NCBI GenBank assembly: GCA_025331435.1
Contig: JAIWNI010000137.1
Span: forward strand, 1 to 64,000
DNA: 64,000 bases
Direction of reading: 5' to 3'
Source of the DNA: Choanephora cucurbitarum
Taxonomy: Eukaryota; Mucoromycota; Mucoromycetes; Mucorales; Choanephoraceae
The stretch's first letter is position 1; the number at the start of each line of letters is the position of its first letter. The notes beneath the pieces were generated by a model that saw nothing but the letters and a program-made list of their open reading frames with translations, ran no database searches and was not told the DNA's origin. A program made the translations under genes and the position numbers. This document shows, piece after piece, positions 23,401 through 35,495 of this stretch.

Positions 23401-25316
23401 TTCTTACCGGGTGGTAACATGCCATGGGGTGGAGGAGTACCAATGGCACTACGCTTAGACCCACTATAATAAGTAGGTGAAATGGTATCAAATAGGTTGC
23501 TTGCAGGTTGACCAGTGATATCAGGTAAAAATTGCTTAAATTCATCTAACAAATCGGGTGCACTACTAAATAAGTATTGGACATGCGCATAAACCTATAA
23601 GCGTAAACACATTGTGATTGGTCAGAATGAAACTCATCTAACATTTTTTTTTATGTGTTTTACCTCTTGGATAGGCTTTTGATCCTTTTGATACGTTTGA
23701 AGAATTTCCAAAAATTGCTTATAGATTTCTGGTTCATTGGCAAATCGATTCTGTACATACAAAAATGAGTCTACAGAAAGTATACTTAACTTGATAGAAT
23801 GTTTACCTTAATTTTGTTGACATAATTGATAGCATGATTAAATTCAACAGGCGACCGTTTCTCATTATTGGTTTGCGTAGGACTATGATGGATAGACACA
23901 GGTGCATGCTGCTGTGGTTGTGGTTGTTGTGGTTGTTGCTGAGAAGGACGAGGCATATTAGAGGGTGGCGCGGATGGAAGTGGGGGTTGATGGTATATGG
24001 GTTGACTCATCATAGATTGCTGTTGAGGTGGTGGAATAGAATGCATTGGATGACCAGAGGAAGCTGTTTGAATAGGCATTGGTGGAGGAGGAGGAGGAGG
24101 CTGATGCATATGGCTATATGAATAATAAGGTTGTGGAGGAGGAGCATTTCCGACAGGAGCAACCACAGTAGCACCAGGTGGTGGGGGGTGATGAATAACC
24201 GCTGGATGACCGTGCATAGTGTTGGGATTTTCAGGATCTAAACCATACATACGGCCTGAGCCACCAGTGGTAGTAGTCACACCATTGGGTGTTGTGACAG
24301 TAATCAAATCAGGCTCACGAGGATCAGTAGAACACTCAATACGATACCCAGGCGGAAGGAAGGTATTGAAACCCGAAATAAGTGTTGGATGACCCTTAAA
24401 TAATGTAGATACGCGCTCAATCACACCAGGTGTATCAATGCTAAACAATCCAAAAAAGAAAAGCGCGTAAGTATCTCTTGTGTACAACTCTCTATCTATT
24501 TTTTTTTTTACTTACGCCTGACTTTTAAAGTCTTTCATTATATCCAAAAATCGATTATAAACATCAGGTTGATCAGAAAATCGTACCTTAACTTGATCAA
24601 GGTATGTCAAAGCATCTCTCACATTCAATGGTCGATACCCAACATTACTTTGCTGAGAGCTAGGTGAAGCCACTGCAGGTGGTGGTGGTGGTGGTGGTGG
24701 TGGTGGTACAGTGGATGTGGGGTTCCCTGTTGCTACTGGTGTGGTTGCTATTGGCACTTGTGCTGACTGTGAGGAAGGAGGCACTGACGTGAGTGACTGC
24801 TGTTGAGGCGGGTGGGATAAGACTGACGTTGAGGGTGGTGGACCTATGGGTGCTCGTGCTATACTAGACCTTCGTTCAGCAAAAGGTGGTGTTGAAGTAC
24901 GTGGCGGGATAGGCGGTAATGTATGTTCACTAGATAAAGAGCTAGCTGGAGGTAACGTGTGATGCGAACTGAATGAAGGTGAGGAACTACGAGGACTTTG
25001 TGAAGAAGATAAAAGAGGGGGCAGTTCTGTTACTCTAGGTGGTGGAGGGAGAGGCCCATTGGCATTAGGTTGACTGTTGGACAGATTAGGTGGTGGAAGA
25101 TGATGAGCATAAGGTGACGGGATGGATGGCTGTTGAGAACCTACAGAAGGTGACCTGCAGAATATAAAAGAGAGTTAGTAACTATAGGCAAAAGAAAAAA
25201 AAACGACCGCTTTTATATGTTTCTTTATCGCGAAAGTTCTCAAAGAGAATAGTTATTCATTGTATTCATTTTATTTACCGTATATTGGGTGGAGGAGGTT
25301 GAATAGGTGAAGACAT
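20411..25316 (-). CDS. SIN3: Transcriptional corepressor SIN3
   Basis: Ten exons (25316-25279, 25154-24516, 24440-23807, 23750-23664, 23594-23385, 23326-21608, 21549-21187, 21120-20962, 20908-20742, 20681-20411) join to 1428 residues. A Pro/Ser-rich start with a polyproline run is followed by paired amphipathic helix domains: PAH1 near 184-255 ([16 protein letters not shown]...), PAH2 near 421-490 ([15 protein letters not shown]...) and a more divergent PAH3 near 575-640. Next comes the Sin3 histone-deacetylase interaction region ([18 protein letters not shown]) and, after an acidic linker, the Sin3 C-terminal domain ([18 protein letters not shown], then DVFVRPTLH). Known role: scaffold of the Rpd3 deacetylase complexes in the nucleus, recruited through PAH domains. 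Yeast Sin3 has 1536 residues. PAH1 and PAH2 are each split by an intron. Introns 1 (124 nt) and 3 to 9 have clear GT-AG borders. Confidence 0.95.
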
Positions 25317-27465
25317 TCCTTTATCTTATTTTTTTCTCTCTTTCTCTTAATATATATTTTTCCTATATATATATATATAGATAGATTATGCTATAGAAAA
25401 AGTATAGATGTTATGAACAGAAATGATGATTGCAACAAGAGAAGTAGAAAAAGAGAGGAAAAGAAAAAGAAGAGGAGAAAGGAAGGCAGAAGGACAGACA
25501 GGAAAGGTGTGCGTATAAGTAGGAAGGGTTGAATGACTTTCAAGAGTTACCCGTAGGAGTTTCAATGATCTCCAAGCCACGTCGTGGCAACTTGAAGTGA
25601 GTTAACGACTGTTTTTCTTTCTCTTTGCACCCTTTAAGGCTCATGAGTAAAGACAACGTAAAAGATACTCTATCTTGATAGTCTTCTTGACGACAAGCGA
25701 GAAGGAGATTTAGTCATACAATCAAGTCTTAGAGCCAACTTGGTTAAAATCGTAACTGTTTGTAAACAAGTTTATTCTGATGTTCACTTAAAATGAAGCA
25801 CCACTACTTCATTAGGCAAGTTGAAGCATCTGCAACTGGATAAATGAATTTAGACCAATCAGTTTTCAAGTTTTCAGAAAGGTAGTTACACAGAGAGCCA
25901 GGATATACGATGGCGCCAAATCAGATTGACAGTGGCGACACAAAAAGGAGGGGTGGAGATCAGATCATTGATATCCCTGAAAGAACAATGCTTATTGTTT
26001 AAAACGCGATATTGGTCGCGTTGATACTATTTTGCTAATATTATCTGGTTCTATTTTTGCTTGATCGGCATTTTGTGTAGGTGCAATCCATAGTGCTTAC
26101 GTTTCTATATGATTCGTCAACTACCTTAATCAAGAACGACGGATAGAAATGATGATCTCGATATAACTAGGATGCATTCTATGGCGTTTTGATAGGAGAA
26201 AATGAAGGTATAGGAATTGAGAGGCTACTCCGTATGATGATCGGCTTATGCCTATAGTTTTGTTCTTCTTTTCAATCGTTGATGGTGTTTCCAACCTCTA
26301 TTGCAAGTAAACTTTCCTTTCTGCTAAGAGCAGATTTTTCGTTCACTAAATCCTGTAGCATGTCTAGTTGAGTTTCTTTTTTTTTTTTTTTTTACAAACC
26401 AAGAGATCAAAGCAAAAAGTTGTGGTAGTCATTCGCGAATGCTCATTTTGACTGTGTAAAGCCTATTGATATACCTGTATCTTTAGAGCATTAGTTGTGA
26501 GTACCCTCGTTTGATTGGAAGGCTTGGGCCTCGAGTCCAGTACACTAATGGGTAGTAATTTCTTGTCTTGGAATGACAAAAAAAAAGAGGTCTTTTAATG
26601 TTACATTAGGTAAAGCAATTTTTTCTGATAAGCTCTTGACACTTACTGCTTCTTGAGATTTAAACAAAAGGTTTTGTTATTATTCAAACACCCTATGGCT
26701 CAGAAAAGAAAATTGAAGTTTGTATATTTCCACTTAATTTTTAATCAATTGGCCTTTCGCAAAATAAGGTTTCTAAATAGGAAGACTTTGACGTTTCCCC
26801 TCTATTACTGCTTTTGTCTACTGATTCTCTCAATTGGAGTAATAGAAAGAAGGCAAACCAACTAATTGGATAGAAACTAAATGATGATATTGACACAATT
26901 GATTTCAGACTAATGTAAGTTAATTAGCGTTCTTAAAAGTTAGTTGATAAATGTTCATGTTTAGTGAGACATCAGAGTCTATGTGGTTCTGGCAAACCTA
27001 AAGCAAGTGATGCTTGTTCATGATTAAGCAATACATATCAAATAGGTAGAATTATTGCTTTTCATTAGATATAAACCAATAGCTAACTGTAGTCGGAATA
27101 AGGCCTTTTGAACGCTACAATTTTGGAAGGTGGAGCAAGTAAATCAGTTTTATGTGGAGATAGCTCAATTGACAGTTTTAGATGAATCAATTGTATGTGT
27201 TACATATAGATATCAAAGTTACTCAAATTCATACAAGCAATTTATCTGAAGTCAGTTAATAGTTACGGTTCAAATACCGACTGTCAAGTCATTTCTATAA
27301 GCTATTCCTAACGAACCGACTTTTATCTGCTGAGGATATGAAATAAACAGCCGAATACACTAGTTGTGGAGAAAGTAAATCGAACAAAACGTATTTCTGA
27401 AACAGCCGTGCTGACAAATCCACTGAATTTATGATAAGCTTCAAAATACAAATGTCCGACGTGGG
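25317..27465. other. Gene-poor stretch between SIN3 and the A-T-R reductase
   Basis: About 2.1 kb without a supportable gene. The SIN3 5' flank contains CT-rich sequence and a (TA)8 repeat at 25364-25379. A 30-codon ATG frame at 25910-26002 and a 70-codon frame at 26653-26865 are too short and AT-driven to call. I see no tRNA. Confidence 0.5.
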
Positions 27466-27475
27466 TATAAAAAGG
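27466..27475 (+). promoter_or_regulatory. Probable TATA box of the A-T-R reductase gene
   Basis: TATAAAAAGG lies 57 nt upstream of the ATG at 27523, a suitable core-promoter distance, with nothing but a short untranslated stretch between. Confidence 0.55.
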
Positions 27476-27522
27476 CATGATTCGCATATTAAGGTGCTTC
27501 ATACACTTATATCTTGTATATT

Positions 27523-30500
27523 ATGAGCAGTAATCAGATCTCAGCTTCTTCATACATAAATCAGTATAAAGATTTTATTAGTTTCGTAGAGCACCAAGCC
27601 AAAATACATAGCGACAAACCTTGCGCGCGTTATTATGCCAAAGATAAGTCGTACAAAATTTTGACGTATGGACAAATAAATCATATAGCCAACATATTGG
27701 CATCTCAATGGAAAGCACAAGCTATAAAGACAAACGTCATATCTTACATTGGCGATCACGATGTCAACTACCTTATTATCATGATTGCTTTGCTCAAGCT
27801 GCGTAAGCCAATGATGTGTATCTCACCTCGTAACTCTGAGGCTGCCATTACCAATTTACTGCAAAAGACACAGTCTAAACTATTGATTGCTAATACAAAA
27901 TATAATGACCTGAGCCAGAAATCAATTGAAAAACTAGATGTTCAGCTTGTTTTGACTCCAGCTCTTGATCTTGACTCCTTATTGAAGCAAACCTATGATA
28001 ATTCACCATTAAGCGGTAGTTGTTCTTCAGAAGATGAACCTGCAGTGATATTTCATAGGTAACACAGAATGTCAATTGTAGTATCTGATTTTAATTTCAT
28101 ACTTGATAGTTCTGGCTCAACGTCTTTACCCAAGCCGATCTACCTAAGTAACCGCCATTTGTTCTATTTGGCTACTAGTCTTCATGTATGGATTGCTGAA
28201 ACAGACGGAGTGAAACCTCTCTGCGATAAAGATACAGTTTTGGCATGCGTTCCATTGTAAGTACATCATAAATGACGTATTTCTTAAACTGACAAATCTT
28301 CCTAAAGATTTCACACCTTTGGATTCTTTGGCCTATTCAGCACGGTATTTGTAGGAGGTAGTATGGTATTTATGGAGAAGTTGTCTACTTCACAAACAGA
28401 AATCAAGTATGCTTTCGACAACAATCAAATCACAGTCATGCTTGCCCCGCCTTTGATTTTCGAACAAATGATTGATCCCTTGACAAATGGAAGCGGTTGG
28501 GATGCACTCAAAAAACTTCGATTCGCCTTCTACGGTGGTGCTAATCTCAAAAAGGAATCAGGGGAACTGCTCCGTCAGCAAGGTATCAACGTATGTAATG
28601 CTTATGGTGCAACCGAGGTAGGATGTGGTCTAGTCTCAGATCTCTCTCCTCAAGGAATTGCGTGGCATTCGCTTAAGCCTTTTTTGAAAGACGAAAATGG
28701 CAAATATTATGCTATATTTGAGGACGACAATCCATCAGATCCTACTTTTAAGCACCTCTATTTCCGAAAGGGAAGTCCTAATTTGGCTAATGATGTCAGT
28801 AACCGTCCTGATGGTGGCTTTGATACCAATGATCTTTTTAAGGAAAATTTAGAAGCACCTGGTTATTATCAGTATGTAGGACGCCGTGATGACTTGTTGA
28901 TCATGGAAAATGGTGAAAAGACAAACCCTCTACCTATAGAAGCTATACTTCGTCAGAGCCCATTGATAAAGCAAGCTGCTATCCTAGGCCATGGTCGACA
29001 ATGTGCTGCTGCCTTGGTCGAATTGGATACTCAGGTAGCTTTCGACTATTCACCAGATGAAATCATCGATCGCGTCCAATTGGCTGTCAAAGAGGCTAAT
29101 GCCCAATGCTCTAATCACAGCATACTACTTAAGCAGATGGTTAAGATTTTACCATTCAGCAAATCACTGCCCTCTACTGACAAATGTACAGTCAAACGCA
29201 AAATGGTAGAAAAGATGTATAACGAAGAGATTGAAGCACTTTATCGAGACTTTTTGTCAGGATTGTCTGCAAAAGATGATGTTGATGGTTCTTGTGATGG
29301 AACTTCCTGGACGACTCAGCAAACGCAACAATTCTTAGCTAAATGTATTGCCGAGATATTAGATATAAACATAGACCGACTTGAAGATTACAACCAATCT
29401 GTTTTCGATCTTGGATTAGATTCGCTTAAGTCTATTCAACTTCGCAACCATATAATCGAACACTTTGACAACGTCCCACAAAACTTTGTTTATCAATATT
29501 CTACAATTAATGCCATGTGTGATTCCCTTTTGAAAGCTAGTACAAGAGATTCAAATCAATTGGTGGAAGAGCAATACAAGAGGACCGAAGAAATAATCAA
29601 AACATATATCGAAAGAGCAAACACTGATTTTCCTACTAGCTGTAATCAGCACAACAGGCAAGCAGAAGACCAAGTGGTTCTATTGACAGGCGCTACAGGG
29701 TCTTTGGGGTCTTTCGTCTTACTTAACTTGCTCAATAACACTTCCGTCAAGAAAATTTATTGCTGCATTCGAGGCGAAAAAGACAAATTGCGTCAGCGAC
29801 TTGTGGATTCCTTTAAAACAAGGCTTTTAGATACATCTGTTTTGGACACTGATCGCCTTGTTGTCTTGCCTATGAATTTCAAGGAACCTTATCTTGGATT
29901 TGGATGCGAGCTCTACAACAAGCTCAAGCTCGAGGTGTCTGCTATTCAATATTGTGCTTGGAAGTTAGACTTTAATTTGCCAGTAGAGCATTACGATAGT
30001 CAATGCATTGCACCATTCTATCAGCTTTTGAAATTTGCGTATCGACAAACCAATTCGATGCGTGTTTACTTTGTTTCAAGTGTCTCTGCCAGTGCCCTTG
30101 CAAGTAAAGGACATTTTGTGGTAGAGGAACCTTTACCTAAAGATAGCCATGCCTCGATGCCTTTTGGTTACGCTCAGTCTAAATTTATTGTTGAAAAATT
30201 ACTGGATTTTCTACATACCGAAAAACAGTTTCCGTGTTATATTGAACGCCTTGGACAAATTTGTGGCGATTCCAGAAATGGCACCTGGAACACATCTGAA
30301 CAGTTTCCAATCATGTTTATTGGTGGAGCAGCTATAGCTAAAAAAATGCCCAGATTAGACATTGATATCGACTGGATTAGTGTCGATCATGCAGGAGCCG
30401 CTATTGCAGATATCTTGACTCAAACTGTTTCAGAACAGAGCAAAGAGCATAATCATGTTTATCATATTGTGAATCCTCATCGCATCAAGTGGTCTGACCT

Positions 30501-30777
30501 GCTGGACACGATGAAAAAGTCAGGAATGTCATTTGAAGTAGTCGAGATGAATGAATGGATTGAAGCCGTATCACAAGATCAGTCAAATCCTTGTTATCCT
30601 CTTCTTTCTTTCTATGAAAATATATTTAGCAGTTATTTTGAAATGCCTAAGTGGAAAACTGATAAAGCAAGACCTCTGACTTCAGCTTTAGATCAAGCAC
30701 CAGTTATCAGTCCCGATAGTTTCAAAAAATACCTGAACTATTGGAAATCTATAGGTTTTTATGACGCATCTCAATAA
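27523..30777 (+). CDS. NRPS-like adenylate-forming reductase (A-T-R)
   Basis: Three exons (27523-28058, 28110-28256, 28308-30777; introns of 51 nt each) encode 1050 residues. Adenylation domain first: core motif SSGSTSLPKP at 179-188, NAYGATEVG, and YVGRRDDLLIMENGEK. Then a carrier domain with FDLGLDSLKS, Ser600 as the phosphopantetheine site. Then a thioester reductase domain of the NAD(P)H-dependent extended SDR type: LLTGATGSLGS at 686-696, VSSVSA, and the catalytic Tyr849-x3-Lys853 (GYAQSK). Family knowledge: such enzymes activate a carboxylic acid with ATP, load it on the carrier and release it as aldehyde or alcohol; Lys2 aminoadipate reductase has the same logic but is longer. The substrate is not predictable here. 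Start at ATG 27523; the intron-1 junction lies inside the A3 motif. Neighbours are unrelated (SIN3, a kinase), so it is not in an obvious cluster. Confidence 0.9.
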
Positions 30778-31091
30778 AGCGTATCATTGTATTCTATGTC
30801 ACTATAACTCAAAACCCTTATTCATAAGCTCTACTAATAAGTCTCAAGATGTTCGGGTTTTTTCTTGTACATTGAACAATGAGTTGCTTCATATGATCTG
30901 AGTCAGCACATAGCATATGGCAAAGTCTTCTGCCGTTTTCTTGTGTCTTATTTCTCTTTGCTATATGCTTTTTTTTTGAAGCATAGAGACATATTATTCT
31001 GAAGTTGTAAAGAAAAAGAAAAGACAGAAAAGGGGAATTATGCTTGTATTCAGTTCAAAACAAAAAGGAGAAATCAGATGAAAACTTGATT
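30778..31091. terminator. Convergent 3' flanks of the reductase and WNK genes
   Basis: The 314 nt between two convergent stop codons must contain both polyadenylation regions. No ORF is seen; a T-run lies at 30969-30976. Confidence 0.35.
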
Positions 31092-33064
31092 TTAAAGAAA
31101 TTGACTTTGTTCATCTATTGGCGTATTCGTGCCGCTTGAGGTGGCCCTTGATCTTAGTTGGTTTTTCTTGCCAGTCAACATATTCTTCAATGCACGATGA
31201 GCAAATACAGTCAATCCGATCCCGGCCCAGTCTTCATCATGTAGGTCTCGAAGATCACCAACAGTCATGATATCTTGGTCCTGAAGTTTGCGTACCCACT
31301 CCAATGCCTTATCCTTATTACGGTTAGTGGCTGCAGCAGTCTCAAGTACAAAGGTTTCTATACTGGTATCATTTGTGTACTCTGCCGATTCAGACATGGA
31401 TGCTGTATTTGACATGGCTGAAGGCTCTTCAGGTTGGGTTGAAGTAGATGAAAAAGTAAAATTATCAGGCTCTTGTTCCAACTCGGCTCCAAAAGATGAT
31501 CTTGCTTGCTCCAGAGCATGTATGGTATCTTTGTATCTTCCTTCAACAAATTGAGTTTGTTGGATAAGCGTCTCACATTTCTTCTCAGCATTGAAAATCT
31601 TCTCTCTCGTCAACATCAATTCTCTTTTAGCACGCTCTAATTCTGAGCGAATATCATTCTCTCTTCTCCAAACCATGCGTTCGTCTTCAATTTTCTCAGG
31701 TGTTGCATCCTGTTGCTTATTAAGATCTCGAAGTAATCGATTGATATCGCCTGTAATCAGTTGCTGATATCTCTCAGGAAGCACTTGTTCCTCAATCATT
31801 TCAGCAACCACATCTTCAGCTGTATCTGTATCTGCATTGAATTCAAACTTAACAGAAAGCTTGTCCATGCCTTTAAAGACGACTTGAAGTGTAAGCTGCT
31901 TCATGGCCATATCGCTTGCCAATAAAACTACTTCTGGCTCAACAGCCAGAAATGAGTGTTCTAAAATTTCTTGAGCAGACATACGTTCGTATTCAGAGGC
32001 AAGACAGTTATTAATAAGAGCCAATACTTCAGGGTCTTGAACGCGTGATAGACATTCTGGACGAATCGTCTGGGTTACTTTCTTGAAAACTTGAGCAGCA
32101 TTAGTACATTCGTTGTAAGGATATTCACCAGTCACCATCTCAAGCAGACACATGCCAAAAGCATATATATCTACTTTTTCATTATAGCCTTTTTCTTCAT
32201 ACATTTCTGGTGCCATAAACTCAGGCGTACCAATAACAGTGTATTTCTTGTCAATTTTCATTTCAGCTGTGCCCATATCACCAATTTTGATCTCACCATG
32301 TGCACCGTTAATGAAGATATTGTCACACTTGATATCTCTGTGAATAATTGTAGGATTATGGCCATGTAGATAAACTAGGCCTTTCAAGATTTGACGACAC
32401 CATCTTTTAACAATCTTCATATTGGGCAAAGGCGATAGCTTACGGATGTATTCTCGGAGCGTTCCTGATGTCATGAGTTCAGTGATGAATACAAATTCTG
32501 TTTCATTGTACCAAGCATCGTGAAATGCTATAATGTTTGGATGGCGTACTGATTTAAGAATTTCAATTTCATGCCCAAGTGCTTTTACTTCTTGACGAGT
32601 GACCTGAAGAAAAGAAGGGCCTAATGAGGCTCTGATAACACAGGAAAACTACTCTTTTCTTAGATTACCTGCAATACATTCCATGCCACTTCATATCCCT
32701 CTTCTCGATCAATCGCTTTGTATACAACCTTAAAAGCACCCTTTCCTAGAAAAGTATTCAACTTGGCATATCTTCCATTGTTGGATACCTCCATTACTCG
32801 CTCTGCATTTGTCTTTGACCCTCCTTCATCAATTTCAGTATCAGGATTCATCCATACACCGCCGAATGGTTCCATATGAGGTTGTCTTTCGTATTCAGGA
32901 AATTGAGCAGCTAATTGACGAACAAGAGAAGTAGAGCTTGCTGTACTTTGTATAGTATCATTGTTTGCATTGCTGTTATCATAGGCTGAGAGGTTGTAGA
33001 CACCTGAATCGATCGTATCCTCACTTTTCGACTTGCTTAAAGTGCTGTAGTTACTAGAGTTCAT
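31092..33064 (-). CDS. WNK-like protein kinase with SAM-like C-terminus
   Basis: Two exons (33064-32669, 32603-31092; 65-nt intron) encode 635 residues. The kinase domain (about 99-365) carries the WNK mark: the ATP-anchoring Lys sits in the glycine loop (GKGAFKVVYKA, Lys112), and strand 3 has VAWN with Asn129 where other kinases have the catalytic Lys. Other landmarks are HRDIKCDN (Asp222), DMG instead of DFG, and GTPEFMAPEMYEEKGYNEKVD with the Thr of GTPEF. After the domain, about residues 365-425 resemble the PF2/OSR1-C fold that WNKs use for peptide binding; a charged coiled coil follows (430-500) and the end (about 560-615, LEWVRKLQDQDIMTVGDL) looks like a SAM domain. WNKs sense chloride and osmolarity in animals and phosphorylate OSR1/SPAK; the role in fungi is not established. 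The first 95 residues are Ser/Thr/Asn-rich. Confidence 0.9.
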
Positions 33065-34220
33065 ATTCTGTTCGATAATATAATCAAAGAAGAGAAAGGA
33101 ATATATATGTATGAATATGGGTATGTCTATGAACAGTTGTGGAAATAGTTCAAGAAGTGGTTCGTCTTCTTCTTCTCAGGTATTTGACCTTATCAAAGCG
33201 CTTGCGAGAAAATATGAGGCACAGGAAAAAAAGCAAGGAAAGGGGGTGTTAGACGAGAAAGGAGATATCTGAAGTCTTTTTGTCTTTAAGAAATAACAAC
33301 CTCGAACCTTAAAAATTTTGACTAGCCCACAGAGATACTGAAATACTGAACTTAAAAAAAGGTCCAGGACAGTGACACAAAAATAATGTTTAATTTTTAT
33401 AATGATGCTCCTATATCAAATTCAGATAATGTCTTATGAGTAAATTAGATTAGAACTTCAGATTGTTAGGGGTAAATTACTTAAATTTCGATGTCTTTGA
33501 CGCTTTACAATCTAACTTTATGTGTATGTATTTGACTAGTTCTTTTGTTTCTTTCATGGAAAACAAGCCACAAGTCTGAAACTAGCTGAAGCTATTCACA
33601 AAGAAAAGCCATTCATAGCACCATTTTTTTTACTATCATTTGTATGCTAGGCGATACAAGCACAGGTATACAGACTGTGAACTTGCAGTTCCTATTTACA
33701 TCTCTTAAAACTTAAGACAAAGTAACAGATTAAGAGTAAAAAGGTAATAATCAAATCCACTAATGTATGTAACATTAAACTGTGGCATTGTATGACTTGA
33801 ATGGTATCATTTTATTCAAACAAAGCGCACTTATTTCATCTCAAGCCAGCACTGTTTCGTCTGATTCGTCAAATATACTGTAATTGGGAACTTCTCCTTG
33901 ATTTCACTAAACTTGTATTTTGTTACCTTCTGACGCTTCACTTCTTTACTACAACTTGAACTTAAGAATATGTCGGTAAGAAGCTGGAATACCAAAACCG
34001 CCGCAATTTGTTAAACCAAAGCCATTCTTTCAAGAAAGGAACCCTTTTTCCACCAGCCTCAACTTGCAGCTCAATAATATTCTCATTCTTTCTCATTCAG
34101 CATTTTATTTTTTTCTCAAATTTGACGTGAATCGACTGCTTTTTGTGACTTTTGTGCTACTATTTTTCGAAGGAAAAAAAAAGAACTCTTACTTTTCCTG
34201 CTTAAAAGCAAATACACAAC
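33065..34220. promoter_or_regulatory. Divergent region between WNK and RPF1 genes
   Basis: About 1.15 kb between two divergent starts. It holds both promoters. I see no ORF of note; the region just upstream of the RPF1 start is pyrimidine-rich. Confidence 0.4.
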
Positions 34221-35346
34221 ATGAAGGAGTCCATCAGTAGACCTTCCGAGCTCAAAAACAAACACAAGAGAGAGAATCTCTACCAAAAGCAAAAGCTCGA
34301 AAAACAGAAAGCAAAGGCTCAAAAGAGAAAGGAGAGAGCAAAGGCCGAAGAAAAAGACCCTGAACTCAAGAAGGTATGATCTCAATTTGTGTTTAGAACA
34401 GCATAATCAGCAATATGACACACATGCTAAATCTTGAACAGAAACGTCTAGAAGAAAATGTTCCGAAGACCTTGGATAATACAAGAGAAGCTGACGAAAC
34501 TATGGTTGAGCAAGACGATGAAGTTGCTCAAGACGAAGCTATGGACGAATTAGCCAGCTACTTCCAAGGAAAGACACCTAAGGTGCTGATTACATCAAGC
34601 AAGAACCCCTCCGCCAACTGCTACGATTTCTGTGCAGAATTGGTATCTATGTTTCCTAATGCACAATTTGGCAAGCGTGGAGCAAAGCATGAATTGCGAC
34701 AAGTAATCAAGACAGCAGTCGAAAAAGAATTCACTGATCTAATTATTGTCAATGAAGACCGCAAAGTCCCCAGTAAGTTGGAGCAATTGGATAATTGCTT
34801 ATGCAGAAAGAATCAGACTAATTGGTCTCCCTTTTTTTTTTCTTTATGCGTATAGATGCCATTACTTTGATGCATTTGCCTGAAGGTCCTTCAGCTTATT
34901 TTAAACTCACCAGCTTTACTCCTGCTAAGGCTATTTCTGTAAGACAGACTGTTATTTGATGAGACTGTATAACTAACTGAAAACCTCCCCCTTTTTTGAC
35001 TTAGAACCATGGTCGAGTCACTGCTCATAACCCAGAACTTATTCTCAACAACTTCAATACCAGATTGGGTCATACTGTTGGCCGCATGTTTCAAGCACTT
35101 CTGCCTCAAGTACCCGAGTTCCAAGGCAGACAAGTAATCACCTTCCACAATCAACGTGACTTTATTTTCGTGCGTCGACACCGTTATGTGTTTAGGGATA
35201 CAGAGAAGGTTGGCTTGCAGGAATTAGGCCCCAAATTCACATTAAAGCTTCGCTCACTTCAAAAGGGTATTTATAAACGTGATGGTGAATATGAATGGAT
35301 ATTCAAGCCTGAAATGGAAACTAGTCGTAAGCGATTCTTCTTGTAA
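34221..35346 (+). CDS. RPF1: Ribosome biogenesis protein RPF1 (Brix domain)
   Basis: Four exons (34221-34373, 34442-34772, 34856-34938, 35005-35346) encode 302 residues (yeast Rpf1: 295). A very basic helical N-terminus (residues 1-60, Lys/Arg/Glu repeats) precedes the Brix domain: [12 protein letters not shown] near 105, [39 protein letters not shown] and the RPF1-type ending [22 protein letters not shown]. Known role: binding to 27S pre-rRNA in the nucleolus during 60S subunit assembly. Intron borders are clear and every join keeps the Brix motif continuous. The gene converges with the serine-rich unknown gene, 149 nt away. Confidence 0.95.
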
Positions 35347-35495
35347 ATATTTTCTCTCCCTCTCTCTTTCTGCCTATTTTCCATCAACCATGTTTAGTTT
35401 ATCAATAAATAATGTCGCATTAGAATTTCACTTTATAAGCATTATTAAGACAACCGATTAGGATTATTTTATTGGTAAGTTAAGAACACCTTAAA

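Noticed and set aside
27255..27290. GGTTCAAAT-like B box suggesting a tRNA
   Set aside because: No A box or cloverleaf can be drawn upstream at the right distance.
20411..33064. Secondary-metabolite cluster around the A-T-R reductase
   Set aside because: The neighbours are SIN3, a WNK-like kinase and an isolated MBOAT gene; there is no transporter, regulator or tailoring enzyme next to it.
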